Assembly: GCA_963971405.1 (NCBI GenBank) | Contig: OZ020486.1 | Location: forward strand, 40,261,419-40,325,418 | Length of the DNA: 64,000 bases | Source: Psococerastis gibbosa | Lineage: Eukaryota > Arthropoda > Insecta > Psocodea > Psocidae | Direction of reading: 5' to 3' | Shown: piece by piece, positions 22,210 through 35,200 of the stretch | Layout: each line of letters opens with the position of its first letter | Numbering within the stretch: position 1 is the stretch's first letter | Program-made: the position numbers and the translations under genes | The notes under the pieces: generated by a model | The model's database searches: none | What the model saw: the letters and a program-made list of their open reading frames with translations, nothing else | What the model was told of the DNA's origin: nothing

Positions 22210-22896
22210 ATCGCAGCAATTTACGAAGCGGCCAAAACACTGCAAACTACTACGCACGAGCTAAACGTGGTGTTCCTCATCGACTGCCAGTCAGCAATCC
22301 TCGCTCTCTCAACGAACAAGGAGACAAGTTGCAAAAGAACTAACCGCTGTCGTGCGCAGATCAGTAGTCTCATCAAGAGTGGCAGAAACGTAGTGTTGCA
22401 ATGGATCCCAAGTCATGTAGGTGTGAATGGAAACGAAGAAGCCGACGAGCTGGCGAAAAATGGTACCACCATGCAGCAGCCCTCCTGCCCGCAGTCATAC
22501 GTGTCTGCAAAATCTAGTGTGAATAGTGCAGTAAAAGCCTGGAACAAAGATCGCCTCCAAAGAAGCAGCCATGGAAAAAGCTGGGCAACTCTCGTCGACT
22601 CGCCCATTCCAAAACACCTACCTAGAGCCGTGAGCGTCGCAGCATTCAGAACAACCACCGGACATGACTACCTGGCATCTCACCTGCACCGCATTGGGGT
22701 CCTAGAGTCCGATGCGTGCCCTATGTGCGACTACGCCCCAATGACTGCTGCGCACCTTCCTAACTGCCCAGCCCTAACTGACGACGCAATAGAGGATGAT
22801 GAGGACGACTTCGCGGGGATAGCTCGTCTATACTGGTCAGCGCGTCACCAAATGGCTCAGATGCCAAGGGTGGGCGTTGGCTAGTAAGTAAGTAAG
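22210..22896 (+). mobile_element. 5'-truncated LINE: RNase H and zinc knuckle, (TAAG)n tail, 17-bp target duplication
   Basis: An intact 225-codon frame begins inside RNase H: FLIDCQSAILAL, then [23 protein letters not shown]. It ends with the zinc knuckle CPMCDYAPMTAAHLPNCP and a TAG at about 22884, followed by TAAG units. TACATTATTGTAAAACG stands at 22193-22209 and 22897-22913 without mismatch, so the insertion limits are exact. It is the same family as the element at 28575-31035 (shared [17 protein letters not shown] and HQMA-MPRVGVG ends). Confidence 0.93.
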
Positions 22897-22913
22897 TACA
22901 TTATTGTAAAACG

Positions 22914-23600
22914 CATTGTTGGCCACCATAAAAATTTAAGGCTAAGGAAAACTATTGGATAAGACATGGACTTAACTTTGTATGTACAAGTAAGTTATTA
23001 TTTAAAGTTGAAGGGTAAGATAGCGAACTTATGTAATAATTAATGCTTGTTTCGATAAATTAGCATTGTTTTTATATTTTCCTTAGGTGAGAGTGCTACA
23101 CCGAAATTAAATATAAACTGGTCTATAATTATTGGCTACGTACCTGCTTTCCCGACTATCTGCCAGTTAAGACTTATCTTGGTGTAAGCCCTCACAATTT
23201 TTGAATGTTACTGATAACTACGCAGTGTGCCTAAGAACTTGATAGAATTGACTGTTATTTCAGTATTGAAGTCTATTACTGAATAGGCTAATAGACTTTT
23301 AATAGGACTATTATTCAATTGAAGCATCTGAGACTGTTATTCTACACATTAATTAAAATGGTACCTTATTTTAATGTTACAGTATATTTTTTACATTTCC
23401 TATTAATGAATTTATTGCAGTAACTGTAAAAATAAATTAGATGCGAAGTTTCATTATTTCAATGCTGTTGCATTTTATGACAAACTTTACTTCGCCCAGC
23501 TGTGGCCCCAAAATTCATCATCATACATCCGAGAGCTGACTGCTTAATTGAAATCAGCGGTTTTTTCTGAATAATTGATAAAAATACAATAAATAAGGAA
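22914..23600. other. Intergenic DNA, nothing recognised
   Basis: AT-rich sequence without coding signal or recognisable repeat. Confidence 0.5.
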
Positions 23601-23633
23601 TTTTTATTGTTTCTATTACTAAGCCAACCTAGC

Positions 23634-23815
23634 GGAGTTAGGGCTATAAAGCCCTCTCTTACACTCAACAAGGAAGGCCCGGGACCGCCTGCTTTACATG
23701 CCCTCCGAAGCATAGCTAGAAAATTTAGCCAGTATGAGACTCGAGCCAACAACCCTTCGGGTGAAAGTCAGAGTCTGTACCACTACGCTAAATGTCTTGA
23801 TTGTTGGCTACATAA
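23634..23815 (-). mobile_element. tRNA-Glu-like SINE
   Basis: Read on the minus strand, the head shows an A box TTAGCGTAGTGGTA, then CTGACTTTCACCCGAAGG and a B-box-like GGCTCGAGTCTCA. The TTCACC core resembles the tRNA-Glu anticodon loop. The body (GGAGGGCATGTAAAGCAGGC, then a GGGCTTTATAGCCC palindrome) matches the copy at 16392-16512. Confidence 0.7.
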
Positions 23816-24109
23816 CAGATGAAATTTCATCCTTAGGTGTTAAAGCGGAGTAGACTACGTCCTTCTCCTTCCCGCTTGGTGCCTACCAAATTTACAGTAG
23901 GCCTAGATGTCCTTAAATTCGTCGCAACTAAAGCTAATAGAGGTGTCAGGTGGTCGTGATACCTGGGAGCACCATATTTTAATGTATTTATTATAGTCGC
24001 CTTCTGTATCAGTCTCATAGGGCGCTTTGAAATACGTAAGCACTCGAGGGGGTGGGGTTTCGGTTTGGCGTACTATTGACGAAAAGTTGGAGGGGGTGCC
24101 AATGCCGCT

Positions 24110-24499
24110 TAAGGTGCCCATTCCATTGACCGGCTAGGGCTATTTCCAACAACGGTGACGTGGTAGCAGACATTCAAGACTTAGGTGGCGTTTCCACCGA
24201 CCTCGCATTGCAGAATTGACGGAAATGATTATTTTCCTCTATGCAATAGTTAAAATTGATCAATGATCATACAGTAAAATCACAAACAAAAAAACTAAAA
24301 TTAAAAAATGGCGTCATGGGATATGTTAAATACAAACATTTTAATAGATTTCTATAAAAAGAAAAATTCTAATTTCCGTCAATGTCATTTGGATTCTGCA
24401 ATGCGAGATCGGTGGAAACGCCACCTAAGTCTTGAATGTCTGCTACCACGTCACCGTTGTTGGAAATAGCCCTAGCCGGTCAATGGAATGGGCACCTAA
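24110..24499. mobile_element. Foldback element family 1, copy C
   Basis: AGGTGCCCATTCCATTGACC on the left and its complement on the right define the outer arms. The inner arms carry AACGGTGACGTGGTAGCAGA and the CCACCGACCTCGCATTGCAG block. The core contains GGCGTCATGGGATATGTTAA as in copies A and B. I saw no long flanking repeat here. Confidence 0.85.
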
Positions 24500-25793
24500 G
24501 TACACTTTCGCTATTGCAAAAACTAGGTAATAATGAAATAATAATATAAAAATAACGCTGCAAACGTTTATATTATTATAGCCTGGCTAGCATTGTCATG
24601 AGTGAGGAGGCTCAAAATGACTTGGAGTGGTGTGGGATGAGGATGAGCTCGAACCACATGAAATAGAGCAGCTACCCGCAGGAGCAGCAAATGCAAATAT
24701 TCCCATTATTGATAATATGTATGGAGTGGCCATGGTCTGAACCATAAAAACTAGTTCATTTTCTCATAGTAGCCTATAATGTTTATTAGCCCACCTCAAA
24801 ATTTTAAAATTAGGGGGGTGCTCCAAGTATAAATTAAGTCAACAAAGGGGGGTGTAATTTGCTCAATTTTTCTTACATTCCTTCAAAGGTTACCGTACGT
24901 GCCCAATGGCCACTAGGGTGAGGGTGAGGCTACCAGAGACAGCGGATTCAAGCTGGTGCTTATATACTCTTATACACCCTTTTTGCTTCTTTACCTTTAC
25001 TATTAATTCTTTTTTATTTGTATAAAATACGTTCAGTTTTTATTTTTTAATATGTAATAAATTATATATAAATTTATTTATTTTAATAGGGTTATATTTA
25101 GGGTTTTTAGTAAAACTACCTCAACAGCAAATCAATGTTCATCGACTTTAGTCACGGCGGGTGTTTATTTGTTAATTCGGTTTGATTACATTTTTTAAAT
25201 ACAGGTTTATTTATAATTTTATAATTGTAGTTTCTGTTTTGACTATATTTATATCAGGGCTAGGGGTTATTTTTGAGTATAGTATTTTGCACTTAACAGA
25301 CCATAATAGGAAGCCAGCAGTCCATAAAACACCACGTAAGACAGGTGGTCGTTGAGTTGGATATTTTCTCCGTCATGTGTGATGTGCCAAACTCAAACCA
25401 AGCCTTTATTATTGTGTCCACACACAAACTAAAAAATAATAATTCTTTGGCCTACTGAATTATGTCTCGTTCCTCATATTCCATAGACAAACTATTATGT
25501 CTTGCAAAAAATAATTTAAATTTTATATTCAATATTAAAAATCGTTTATTAAGTAATAAAAATCTCCAGACAAAACATCGTAGAATATTTTCGCGGGAAT
25601 TTTCACGCGTGCGCCGGTACTTTTGAGTTTTGGCGTCATTTCTCATTGTTGTTTGTACTTTGTATTGTTGTTGTACTTGTTGTAAACATTTAACCAAGTC
25701 GGGTTACACAATGTTTTATTTAAAAAATTACATTATCAATTAATCAAGAATAATTAAATAAATCGCAACAATTCTACGGTTTATTTTTAGATA
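24500..25793. other. Upstream region of SYF1, no gene recognised
   Basis: Mostly AT-rich. A GC-richer patch TTTTCGCGGGAATTTTCACG followed by CGTGCGCC near 25589-25615 lies about 200 bp before the SYF1 start and may mark the core promoter. The 81-codon minus-strand frame over it has no family features. Confidence 0.4.
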
Positions 25794-28700
25794 ATGACGT
25801 CCTCAGTAGAAAAAGACTTCTTTGTAAGTAGCAATGTATAGTTTAATCGACTCTCGATGGCTTTCTTTGGCTTTAGTCTTGGAAGAATGCGGCAATTTTT
25901 GGAAAGTTTGAATAATATTTTATTTTCATTGCGAAACATTAATTAGGGTGTTAAGTGACTGGTGGCTGTGTCATTGTGGTCGGTGATTACAATTGTAATA
26001 AGTGCAATGCCCTTCTAAAACTACTACTTTTCAAAGTAGTCGTAAACTTAATTCTGTTCTACTTTACCCTAAACTTATTTGTACTGTATTAATTTCAGAG
26101 TGAAGAAGACCTTCCGTATGAAGAAGACATCTTAAGAAATCCGTTTTCTGTGAAACATTGGCTCCGGTATATAGACCATAAAAAAACTGGCCCAAAGTCA
26201 GCACTAAATGTAACTTACGAAAGGGCACTTAAAGAGCTGCCAGGTAGTTACAAGCTATGGTATAATTACTTAAAAGCAAGACGGTTGCAAGTTAAGGGCA
26301 GGTGCATAATTGATCCGGGTTTTGAGGACGTGAATAGTGCTTTTGAAAGAGCTTTGGTATTTATGCACAAGGTACGCAAAATATTACTGTACTAGCCGTA
26401 ATCAAACTATTCAAGAATACATCTAGATCAGGGTCTCAACGTGTGGTTCACAGACATATATATCATATCCACGGGCCAAAGTTAGAAACAAGAAAATAAT
26501 TATTGGAAATTTGAAATAAAATACACTAAGTCTTGGCACTGAACTATAATATCCGACCGATACCAGTCCTAAACATTAATTGATTAATGATTAATCAAAT
26601 ATTAGCCATAGTTGTAGGCACAAACTACTGGATCTAGGTCCTAGAATTTAGCGACTTTCCAGTCACAGCCCATGGTGGTCCACGGAAAATCATAAAATAA
26701 TCTAGTGGTCCACGGACAAAAACGGTTGGGAACCCTTGAGCTAGATGGTTCTTGCTAGATTCCTCACTGTATTCTGGCTGTAATTATTTGAAAACGCCAA
26801 TCTGAGAAAATTGTATGAATTGATTCATAGTCAGGATGGCTAGATATCTGAAGAAAAAACAGTACGTCTATCGGGGACCAAAGGAAGGGCTTGAAGTAGA
26901 CTTGTGCTCATTCCTTCTTTGGAAAGTAAAATTAGAGGTAAAGGAGAGTACAAGCCCATCTCTCATCATGGAAAAAAGGACAAGGTGGCCTAAAAAGGAC
27001 TTAAGTAATGTTTCCCTAAAGAATTTGCTTCAATTAGTTAATGTAAAATAAATTAGGTTTTAATCAAAATATTCGCATCTATTTCACTATAGTATTTACT
27101 GTATTCTACCGTGTTGCAGATGCCTCGGATTTGGCTTGACTATTGTCAAGTCATGATGGACCAGTGCAAAATAACTCGGACGCGTCAGCTGTTTGACAGA
27201 GCACTTCGTGCGTTGCCCATCACTCAGCATCACAGAGTTTGGCCGCTCTATCTAAAATTCATTAGAATGCATAGTATACCCGAAACAGCAGTTCGTGTTT
27301 TTAGAAGATATTTAAAGGTAATGTGATTGTTTCCCCTATAAGGCTAAAAATTGCAATAAGAAAACCATTAAAAATGTGTCGTTTTCTTTCACGTTGACCA
27401 ACATAAAAACTCGGTGAAAATTCAGTGTAACTCTTATTCAACCTGGTAAACATCTAGTGTACATTGGTTTTGCTCTTTTAAAGCGGATCGGATACGTTTT
27501 TCTTTTACAAAATCGAATTTCTGATGAAATATTGACGTTTTAATAGTGTTACAAATATTGAATTCACGCTCATTTATTATTAATACAAATGTGTATTGAT
27601 CAATGCAGCTCGCTAAACAATCCGCAGGGCTTAGTCGTTGCCAGTTATTGGCAAGTTTTTTTTAGTACTGTAATTACGATCTTCAAATGCAACATTCCGT
27701 GCATTATTTTTCAGCTGTTCCCTGAAAATGCAGAAGATTACATAGAATACCTTATTTCGATTGAAAGACTGGATGAAGCTGCCATACATTTGGCCGGGAT
27801 TGTAAACAAGGAAGGGTTCGTCTCTAAACATGGCAAGTCCAAGCATCAGCTTTGGAATGAACTCTGTGAATTGATATCGACCAATCCAACTAAAATAAGG
27901 TAAAGTAAAGGTGAATAAGCTTAGCTTATACGATGGCTTAAAACAAAACCCTAAACCAACTACAAGTATTTTAAATTGTTTTGAATATTTTGTATCCCCA
28001 AAGGCACTAAAATAATGTGCCAGCCAGCAACTGGTCCTGCGCGCCTGTATAGTTCACCCTTCTGCCCCATGGTTTTATTCTACTCTTTAAACGTTGGTGA
28101 CTATGTGATAGAGAAGATAAATAACCAAAGGGTAAGCAAAATACTAATTTTAGAATTAAGAAATCCATATTTCTTACTCCTGAAAAATTCCTGGAAAAAT
28201 AGATTAAAAGTAATAAAGTGGACCTGATTTGTATACAGGACGCTTAAGGGGAAGATCCTCATTAACCAAAACAATAACAAATGCTAATCTTCAACTAATT
28301 ATAGCATAAATTTTAAAATAAATAATAAAGTAAAAGAGTAAAAGAAAATGTTGAAATTTCATGTTTTAAAAGTTAAGTTCTAAAATTAATAATCAGTATA
28401 CGCCTATGGACGACCACAGGAGGAGTTCATGAATTAATTTAAAATCGAATCTAGTCTTACGATCATGGATCTACACCCAAACGAGCGCAATGCTCTGTCT
28501 CCTGGTACTTAAGGTTATACTCTGTTCACAAAGGCAGGAAGATTTGTCATTAGAGCAAATGGGTTGGTGCAAAATTGACAATACAGTAAAGAGAACTCTA
28601 CGCAGAATCCCCCTGCCTCAATGCCCTGATGAAATAATGGCCGCAATCTGCATGGATGATCTCACCATAGAGGAGCTCGAAACAGCCATAAGCCAATGTA

Positions 28701-31700
28701 AAAAGAAAAAGGCAGCAGGAGTAGACCAACTGTTCCCCGAAGTGATAATAAATCTCGGAAGTAGAGCGAAAGAAAAACTCATAAGTTTAATCAGCCTTAC
28801 CTGGAATTTTAGAGTACCCAGCCAGTGGAGAAAAGGAGAAGTAATACCAACCTTAAAAAAGGGAAAAGACCCGTGCAACATCGAAAGCTACCGCCCAATC
28901 ACCCTTACCAGCTCCCTGTGTAAACTGGCAGAAAAAATGGTCCTAAATAGACTGGTTCGTTCATTTAATCACCTGAATGCCATCGATGACGCCCAAGCTG
29001 GTTTCAGGAAGCACAGAAGTACTATGGACAACGTAGTCACATTTACCCAATATGTTAAAGACGCTTTCCATCGGAAAATGTCTACAGGTGGACCTAAAAG
29101 CTGCGTACGACACTGTTTGGAGAGAGATGCTCCTCCACAAGATGGCTCAAGTCGGAATTACTGGGAAGCTTTTCTACTGGGTGAAGTCGTTCCTAGGCGA
29201 AAGGCACATAAGAGTAAGATTCCACAATCACTACTCGAAATTCCGCCTTCAGAGGCAGGGCCTCCCCCAAGGGGCTGTCACAAGCTGTCAGCTGTTTAAC
29301 CTTATGATAGACGATGTCCTCAAGGCCATTAGAGCTACGCCGGGAGTCGAAGCACTTTTATGTGCCGATGATCTACTTATATGGGCATCCAGCAGTAGTT
29401 TACCAGCACTAGAATGTGTACTTAATAAAACGCTTAAAAACCTCGAAACTTGGGCCGATACCAACTGCCTTGCAGTAAACATTGCAAAAACTGTATATCA
29501 AGTCCTCAGTCTGTCCGAAACCGAAAAACGTAACGCTAAGGTACAAAGGGATTGTCTTGGGGAAACAAGACGTAACGAAGTACCTAGGAGTGACCATTGA
29601 CAACAAAGTGACATGGAAACCCCATATTGACTACTCTGCAGAAAAAGCTACAAAAAGGGGCCGACTGCTAAAACGCCTAACAGCTACGAAATGGGGTGCC
29701 ACTCAAGATGTGCTTATTACCGCCTATAAAACCTACATCCAACCAATCCTCGAATACGGTAGCGAAGCTACAATTACAGCAAGCGCCAATGTCTCCTCGA
29801 AGCTTGAAATTAGCCAAAATACTGCTCTGACAACCATCACCGGCGGACCAAAATCCACGCCGATAACCTCGATGGAAGTCCAAACAGGCATCGACCCAGT
29901 TAAAGGTCGCAGAGATAAATCCGCCCTAAACTTTTGGGAGAGACAAAAGCGGATTCTGCCCAGAAACTGGACATCATACCAGTAACCTGCCCAGCGTCTT
30001 AAAACGCAGAGTACCCCATTGACCATAGCCAACTCGACAGAAGAGAAGTACAGCATCCTCCTAGGAGAAGCTGCACCGTTCCCCACACAGTATGACTCGT
30101 CTGGGCTTCTACCGGCAGCCCAACTTCGCCTTGAAAACCACGAGCTACCAAAACACATGTCCATGGAGGTAGCCCTAAGAAAAGCAGCCCTAGAGACAAT
30201 CCACACAAAGTATCCTGCCCACGAATGGCTCCACATATACTCCGACGGATCCTCCATGCCGGGAACAGTTAAAACAGGCGCTGGGTACACATCCAGCATC
30301 TTCCAGGGGTCAGTGGCTGTCGGAGCCCCACTCACGAATTACGACGGAGAAGTAGCAGCTATACACGAATCAGCCGAGAAACTAGCCTCCATTAAACCCA
30401 TCCGAAAGGCTGTGTTTCTTATAGATTGCCAGGCAGCAATTATAGCACTAACTTCCAACAAACACACAGACTGTCTAAGGACTATCCAATGCCATAACAA
30501 GCTCGTTAACCTCATAAAACTCGGGTGGACTGTTACACTGCAATGGATCCCAAGCCATGTGGGTATAGAAGGGAACGAGAAAGCCGACGAACTGGCAAAA
30601 AACGGCACAATCCTCCAGCAACCATCCTGTGCTCAATCCTACTCCTCTGCTAAATCCGCCATCAGGCAGAATATAAAAGCATGGATCCAGAGGGAAAACA
30701 CTGAAGCCAGTGCAGGAAAGCTCTGGTCGAAGCTAATTAAAAATCCAATCCCACACAGTCTACCCAGGGCCATCAGTGTTGCGGCGTTCAGGACCACGAC
30801 GGGCCATGACTACCTCGCTGCTCACCTCAACCGCATTGGAGTCCGCGATTCCTGCGCATGCGACCTGTGTGGACACCCCCGGATGGACGCTGAACACCTC
30901 GCGTCATGCCCGGCGATCGACCACACGCCGACAAATGAAGACGAATTCGAAAAGATAGTACGTCGCTACTGTTCAGCGCGTCACCAAATGGCCGACATGC
31001 CAAGGGTGGGCGTTGGCTAGTAAATAAGTAAGTAAGGTTGGTGCAAAACTACAGAATCTACTTCAGTATATATTTCACTACTGAATTGCTGCCGATGCAC
31101 TGTCTTCCCCTAGACATACCAGTTTACTGCGGTAACCGGCAGAAAACCCTGTTTTGTGGAAACTTGACATGACAGTGTGTTTTTCAGGTCGTTAAATGTA
31201 GATGCTATCATTCGGGGAGGTCTTCGTCGCTACACGGATCAGCTGGGTCATTTGTGGAATTCTCTCGCTGACTATTACGTCAGAAGTGGTCTTTTTGATA
31301 GAGTAAGTCCTAACGATGATAATGATAAACACCATTTTAATAAGGTACTTTAGACAGACCGCTGTACTATCAGAGTTATGATCTATTGGTATGGATTAAT
31401 GGCAATGGTATAATATTATTTAAGAAAGGGTTAGTTAGACCTACATTGCCTGTTATGTTAATAGTGATTAGAGGCATGGACCTATCGAACAATTAGGGCG
31501 TAGCCCATTGTCAGGGGAAGGGGGCAACGTATCGGGAGTGGTTGCTACTCCCATCATCAGGCTTAGTCCTGATAGGGGCTGATGGTTTCTGGACGATTGA
31601 CCCAATGACCCATTCCTCTTGTATTCTTTCATGAATCTGATCCCTTTGAGGATTCGAACTACCGTTCTCCCCATTGAAATGCAAGCTATCTAGCCATTCG

Positions 31701-32206
31701 TCCGCGGCCCTCGCCAGAGTATACTAGTTTGAAACTTATACTTCACTTTTTCCCTCACTAATGCAACCATGATACCATATCGTGTTGAAAGTTATGCCTA
31801 ACTGGCTTATGGAATCAGTATTCAGGTTGCTTCTTTTTGCTGTGCCCCACTCCCGAGACGTCACCCCTTCCCCTCCGCCCTGATTGTTCGATGACTGTGA
31901 TGCCTCTAAAGACTACTAACATAACGGCTTCAAAGAAGTAGAACCTTGCTTACTTTTTTTCGCACCATTTCCTCATGGAGGGTCGGTGGCAGAGCTGCGG
32001 CGTAGAACAATACATGTGTATATATATCTTCTGCAACATGTGGTGATTACAGGTGCACCCTATTCTCTCTCTAATTATAGGTATATAGGTTATAGTATAG
32101 GCTAATTCGTAAAAAGGTATCCCAGCTGGATGGGCCGTTTGGGTAAAATTTATATCAAACGTTTGATGGAATGGAATATTAATCCTCATTTACCACATAC
32201 AAGTAA

Positions 32207-32241
<35 letters not shown>

Positions 32242-35200
32242 ACAAAAATGAATCGTCGTGAAATGGACTTTCTATCATAAATTTGACGTGACTCTTTCCC
32301 GCTTAATACAGGCCATATTTTCTACAGATAATTTAACAGTTTCTAATTTTACAGGCTCGTGACATTTATGAAGAAGCTATTGAAACTGTGACTACAGTCC
32401 GGGATTTCACGCAGGTTTTCGACGCTTACGCGCAGTTTGAAGAGCTTAGCTTAAGCAAACGTATGGAAGAAATTTCGTCGATGAAGGCGCCCTCTGAAGA
32501 TGGTTTGTATACTTGTTACTAAAATATTCTGCCTCTACATTTCTCCTATGGCGGCTATTCCACCGACCTCGTTTTGCAAGTGCAAGTGTATGACGTGGTA
32601 GCAGACATAATTAATAAGTCTCTTCCATATTATAATTTATAATAGATAAGTTAAGTATCTACATTATAGTCTCCTTAAAATATGGGAGCGACTTATTAAT
32701 GATGTCTGCTACCACGTCATGCACTTGCACTTGCAAAGCGAGGTCGGTGGAATAGCCGCCTAATATACAACCCAAGGAGAACTGGTACCAGTCTGCTAAC
32801 GGCCTAATAGGCGTGTATTCCACTCGTCAATTTTACTTCATATTTGATTTTGTCATTGTCGGAAAATCATCAATGTTGCATTATTTATTTTTAAACTCCA
32901 TTCCACTTGTTTTCTATTTTTTCCAAATTTGTAAGTTTGCCCGCCGTATTTCTTTTAATTTTATAATCTACAAGAAATTTTATGATTGAAACTACGAAAT
33001 AATTCGTTCGTTCTCAAGAAATTAATTTAAATTATTTATCATCTCTAGACGACGCCATTGTTTAATTTTAGTTTGTTATTGTTTGCAACGCATGATTTTA
33101 CTCTATGGTTATTGATCAGTTTTAACATGAGGAAATTAAAATGGAGAATGTCAAACAGTAAAACAAGAATCTCAAATCAAATTTGAAGTAAAATTGACCA
33201 GTGGAATACCCGCCTTAGGGAAGCGTTCAAAATCAGTATGAGAAAACGTCCAACTACCTATTATGAAGTTTATAACTGCCCATCATAACCGGAATCGTTG
33301 CTGTCGGAATGCAGCTGATAAATTCTTCATCTTATTGAGCCCTAATCTGTCGATTGGTTTGCAGTAAATCTTTCCATCTCCGTTCATTGATGTACTGGGC
33401 CGTTCTCTTGAGTTTCAATTAGGACCCGCACATAATAACTTGCTTGAGGTCCTCTGTGCACCCCTTCCTTGGCTGACCCCAGGCATGGGTTTGCAATGGT
33501 GCCATCTAATATGGTGTTCACTGTTAAGTGTTAACAACTGTAAGAAATTTTGTAAATATATTTTGATTTGATTGACTGAAGGAGTCTCACTCACGTCGGA
33601 CCAGGTGCCCTATCCACTTGGCTCTTCTCACGGCTATGGTGGTTATTAGTTTTAATTCCGTTTGAACTTGGAATTCTCCTAACTCATGAAATCCTCTATT
33701 TATTTTTTTTATTTTTTTGCAGACGATATTGATCTGGAATTGCGATTGGCTCGATTCGAATATTTGATGGAGAGGCGACTGTTACTGCTGAATTCCGTGC
33801 TGCTCCGCCAAAATCCGCACAATGTCCATGAATGGCAAAAGCGTGTTAAACTGTATGAAGACAAACCTCTTGACGTAAGTAGAACTTTATTGGCACCTAC
33901 TTGCTTTACTGTGTGAACTTTATTAAGACTAAGATACACTTTCCGTAGTCAAATGGGAGCTTTTATTTTAAACAGAGTAGTATTAAAATACGAACAAACA
34001 TAGTTGCTTCGTGGTCTAGCTTAAATTGACTCTATCAACCCAACACTCTAACCTCTCCTACCGCTGTTTGGTCCATGGCTACTTATTGTTTCATCCATGC
34101 CGATTGCCTGCCGTTCCTCTCTGTGCTCATTCTACCTTTTAGTGGCCTCTTAGATGGCTAGAAACACTGCGCGGGGTACGCGACTGCTTGTCATATATTA
34201 TTATCATTTTCTTCTTCCACTTCCCTCTTAGTGCCGCGTGCGCAGCATAAGGGGGTCGCCCCGGTCGGGCGCTAACGCCTTGAGCTCTGCCATTGTTTTC
34301 CCTCTTGCTCTGACGAGTTGTCCAATCCTTCCTTCGAGGGTTGGTCTCGGCCTTCGGGTCTTCTACCTTGTGGCCTTGCTTCCGCCAACCTCCGGCTAGT
34401 CCTATTCCCTTTGGACGTGTTCGAACCAGTGCAGCTGCTTGTTCTCCATTCTTCTCTCTTATTATTATTATTAAGTAGTATTAATCACAGGCCACAACCC
34501 GCCATCCCTGGTTTCTTTCAATTAAGAACAATAGTAGTTTACAAGGGTTAATATATGTATTTGTTTCATAATTTTCACTTTTCAGATAATAGCTACCTAC
34601 ACAGAAGCTGTACAAACTGTGGATCCGAAGCTTGCTGTGGGGAAGCTCTATTCGCTGTGGGTCAACTTTGCTAAATTTTATGAGACTAATGATCAAATGG
34701 AAGATGCAAGGGTGGTCTTTGAGAAAGCGACGCAGGTGCCCTACACCAAAGTCGACGACCTGGCCTCTGTCTGGTGCGAATGGGCCGAAATGGAAATACG
34801 CCACGAGTAAGTTATCGTACACGTACTTGGTTAAGTCTCGCTCTCGTCTGTTACAATGTTTCAATGGTACGCATGTCTCAGCTTGTAGTTTGTAGCCAGT
34901 AAGGATGTACATCTAGGACCTGTGTCATTTTTTTTATTCTTGATAACCAATAATGTCCATAGAATCATTGTAGTCATTGGCCCAGAAGAAAGTTGTACTA
35001 CAAGAAACACATAAAAAGCTCTTTAAAATAACTTTTCTATTGAATTATAGAACTTTCATTTCTTGTTAGAAAGCACACTTTAATTTAACTATCGATTTGC
35101 TTCCCCATTTTCAGAAACTATGGTGACGCCCTAAAATTAATGCAAAAAGCCACTGTTCCTCCTTCAAGAAAGGTTGATTACCACGATGAAAAGGAAACGG

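Noticed and set aside
25452..25697. 81-codon minus-strand frame over the SYF1 promoter
   Set aside because: Low-complexity KQ/R-rich content and no family features; likely chance.
26836..27051. 71-codon frame starting [22 protein letters not shown] in SYF1 intron 2
   Set aside because: It has no known domain and no splice-consistent link to the neighbours. It is probably a decayed transposon piece or chance.
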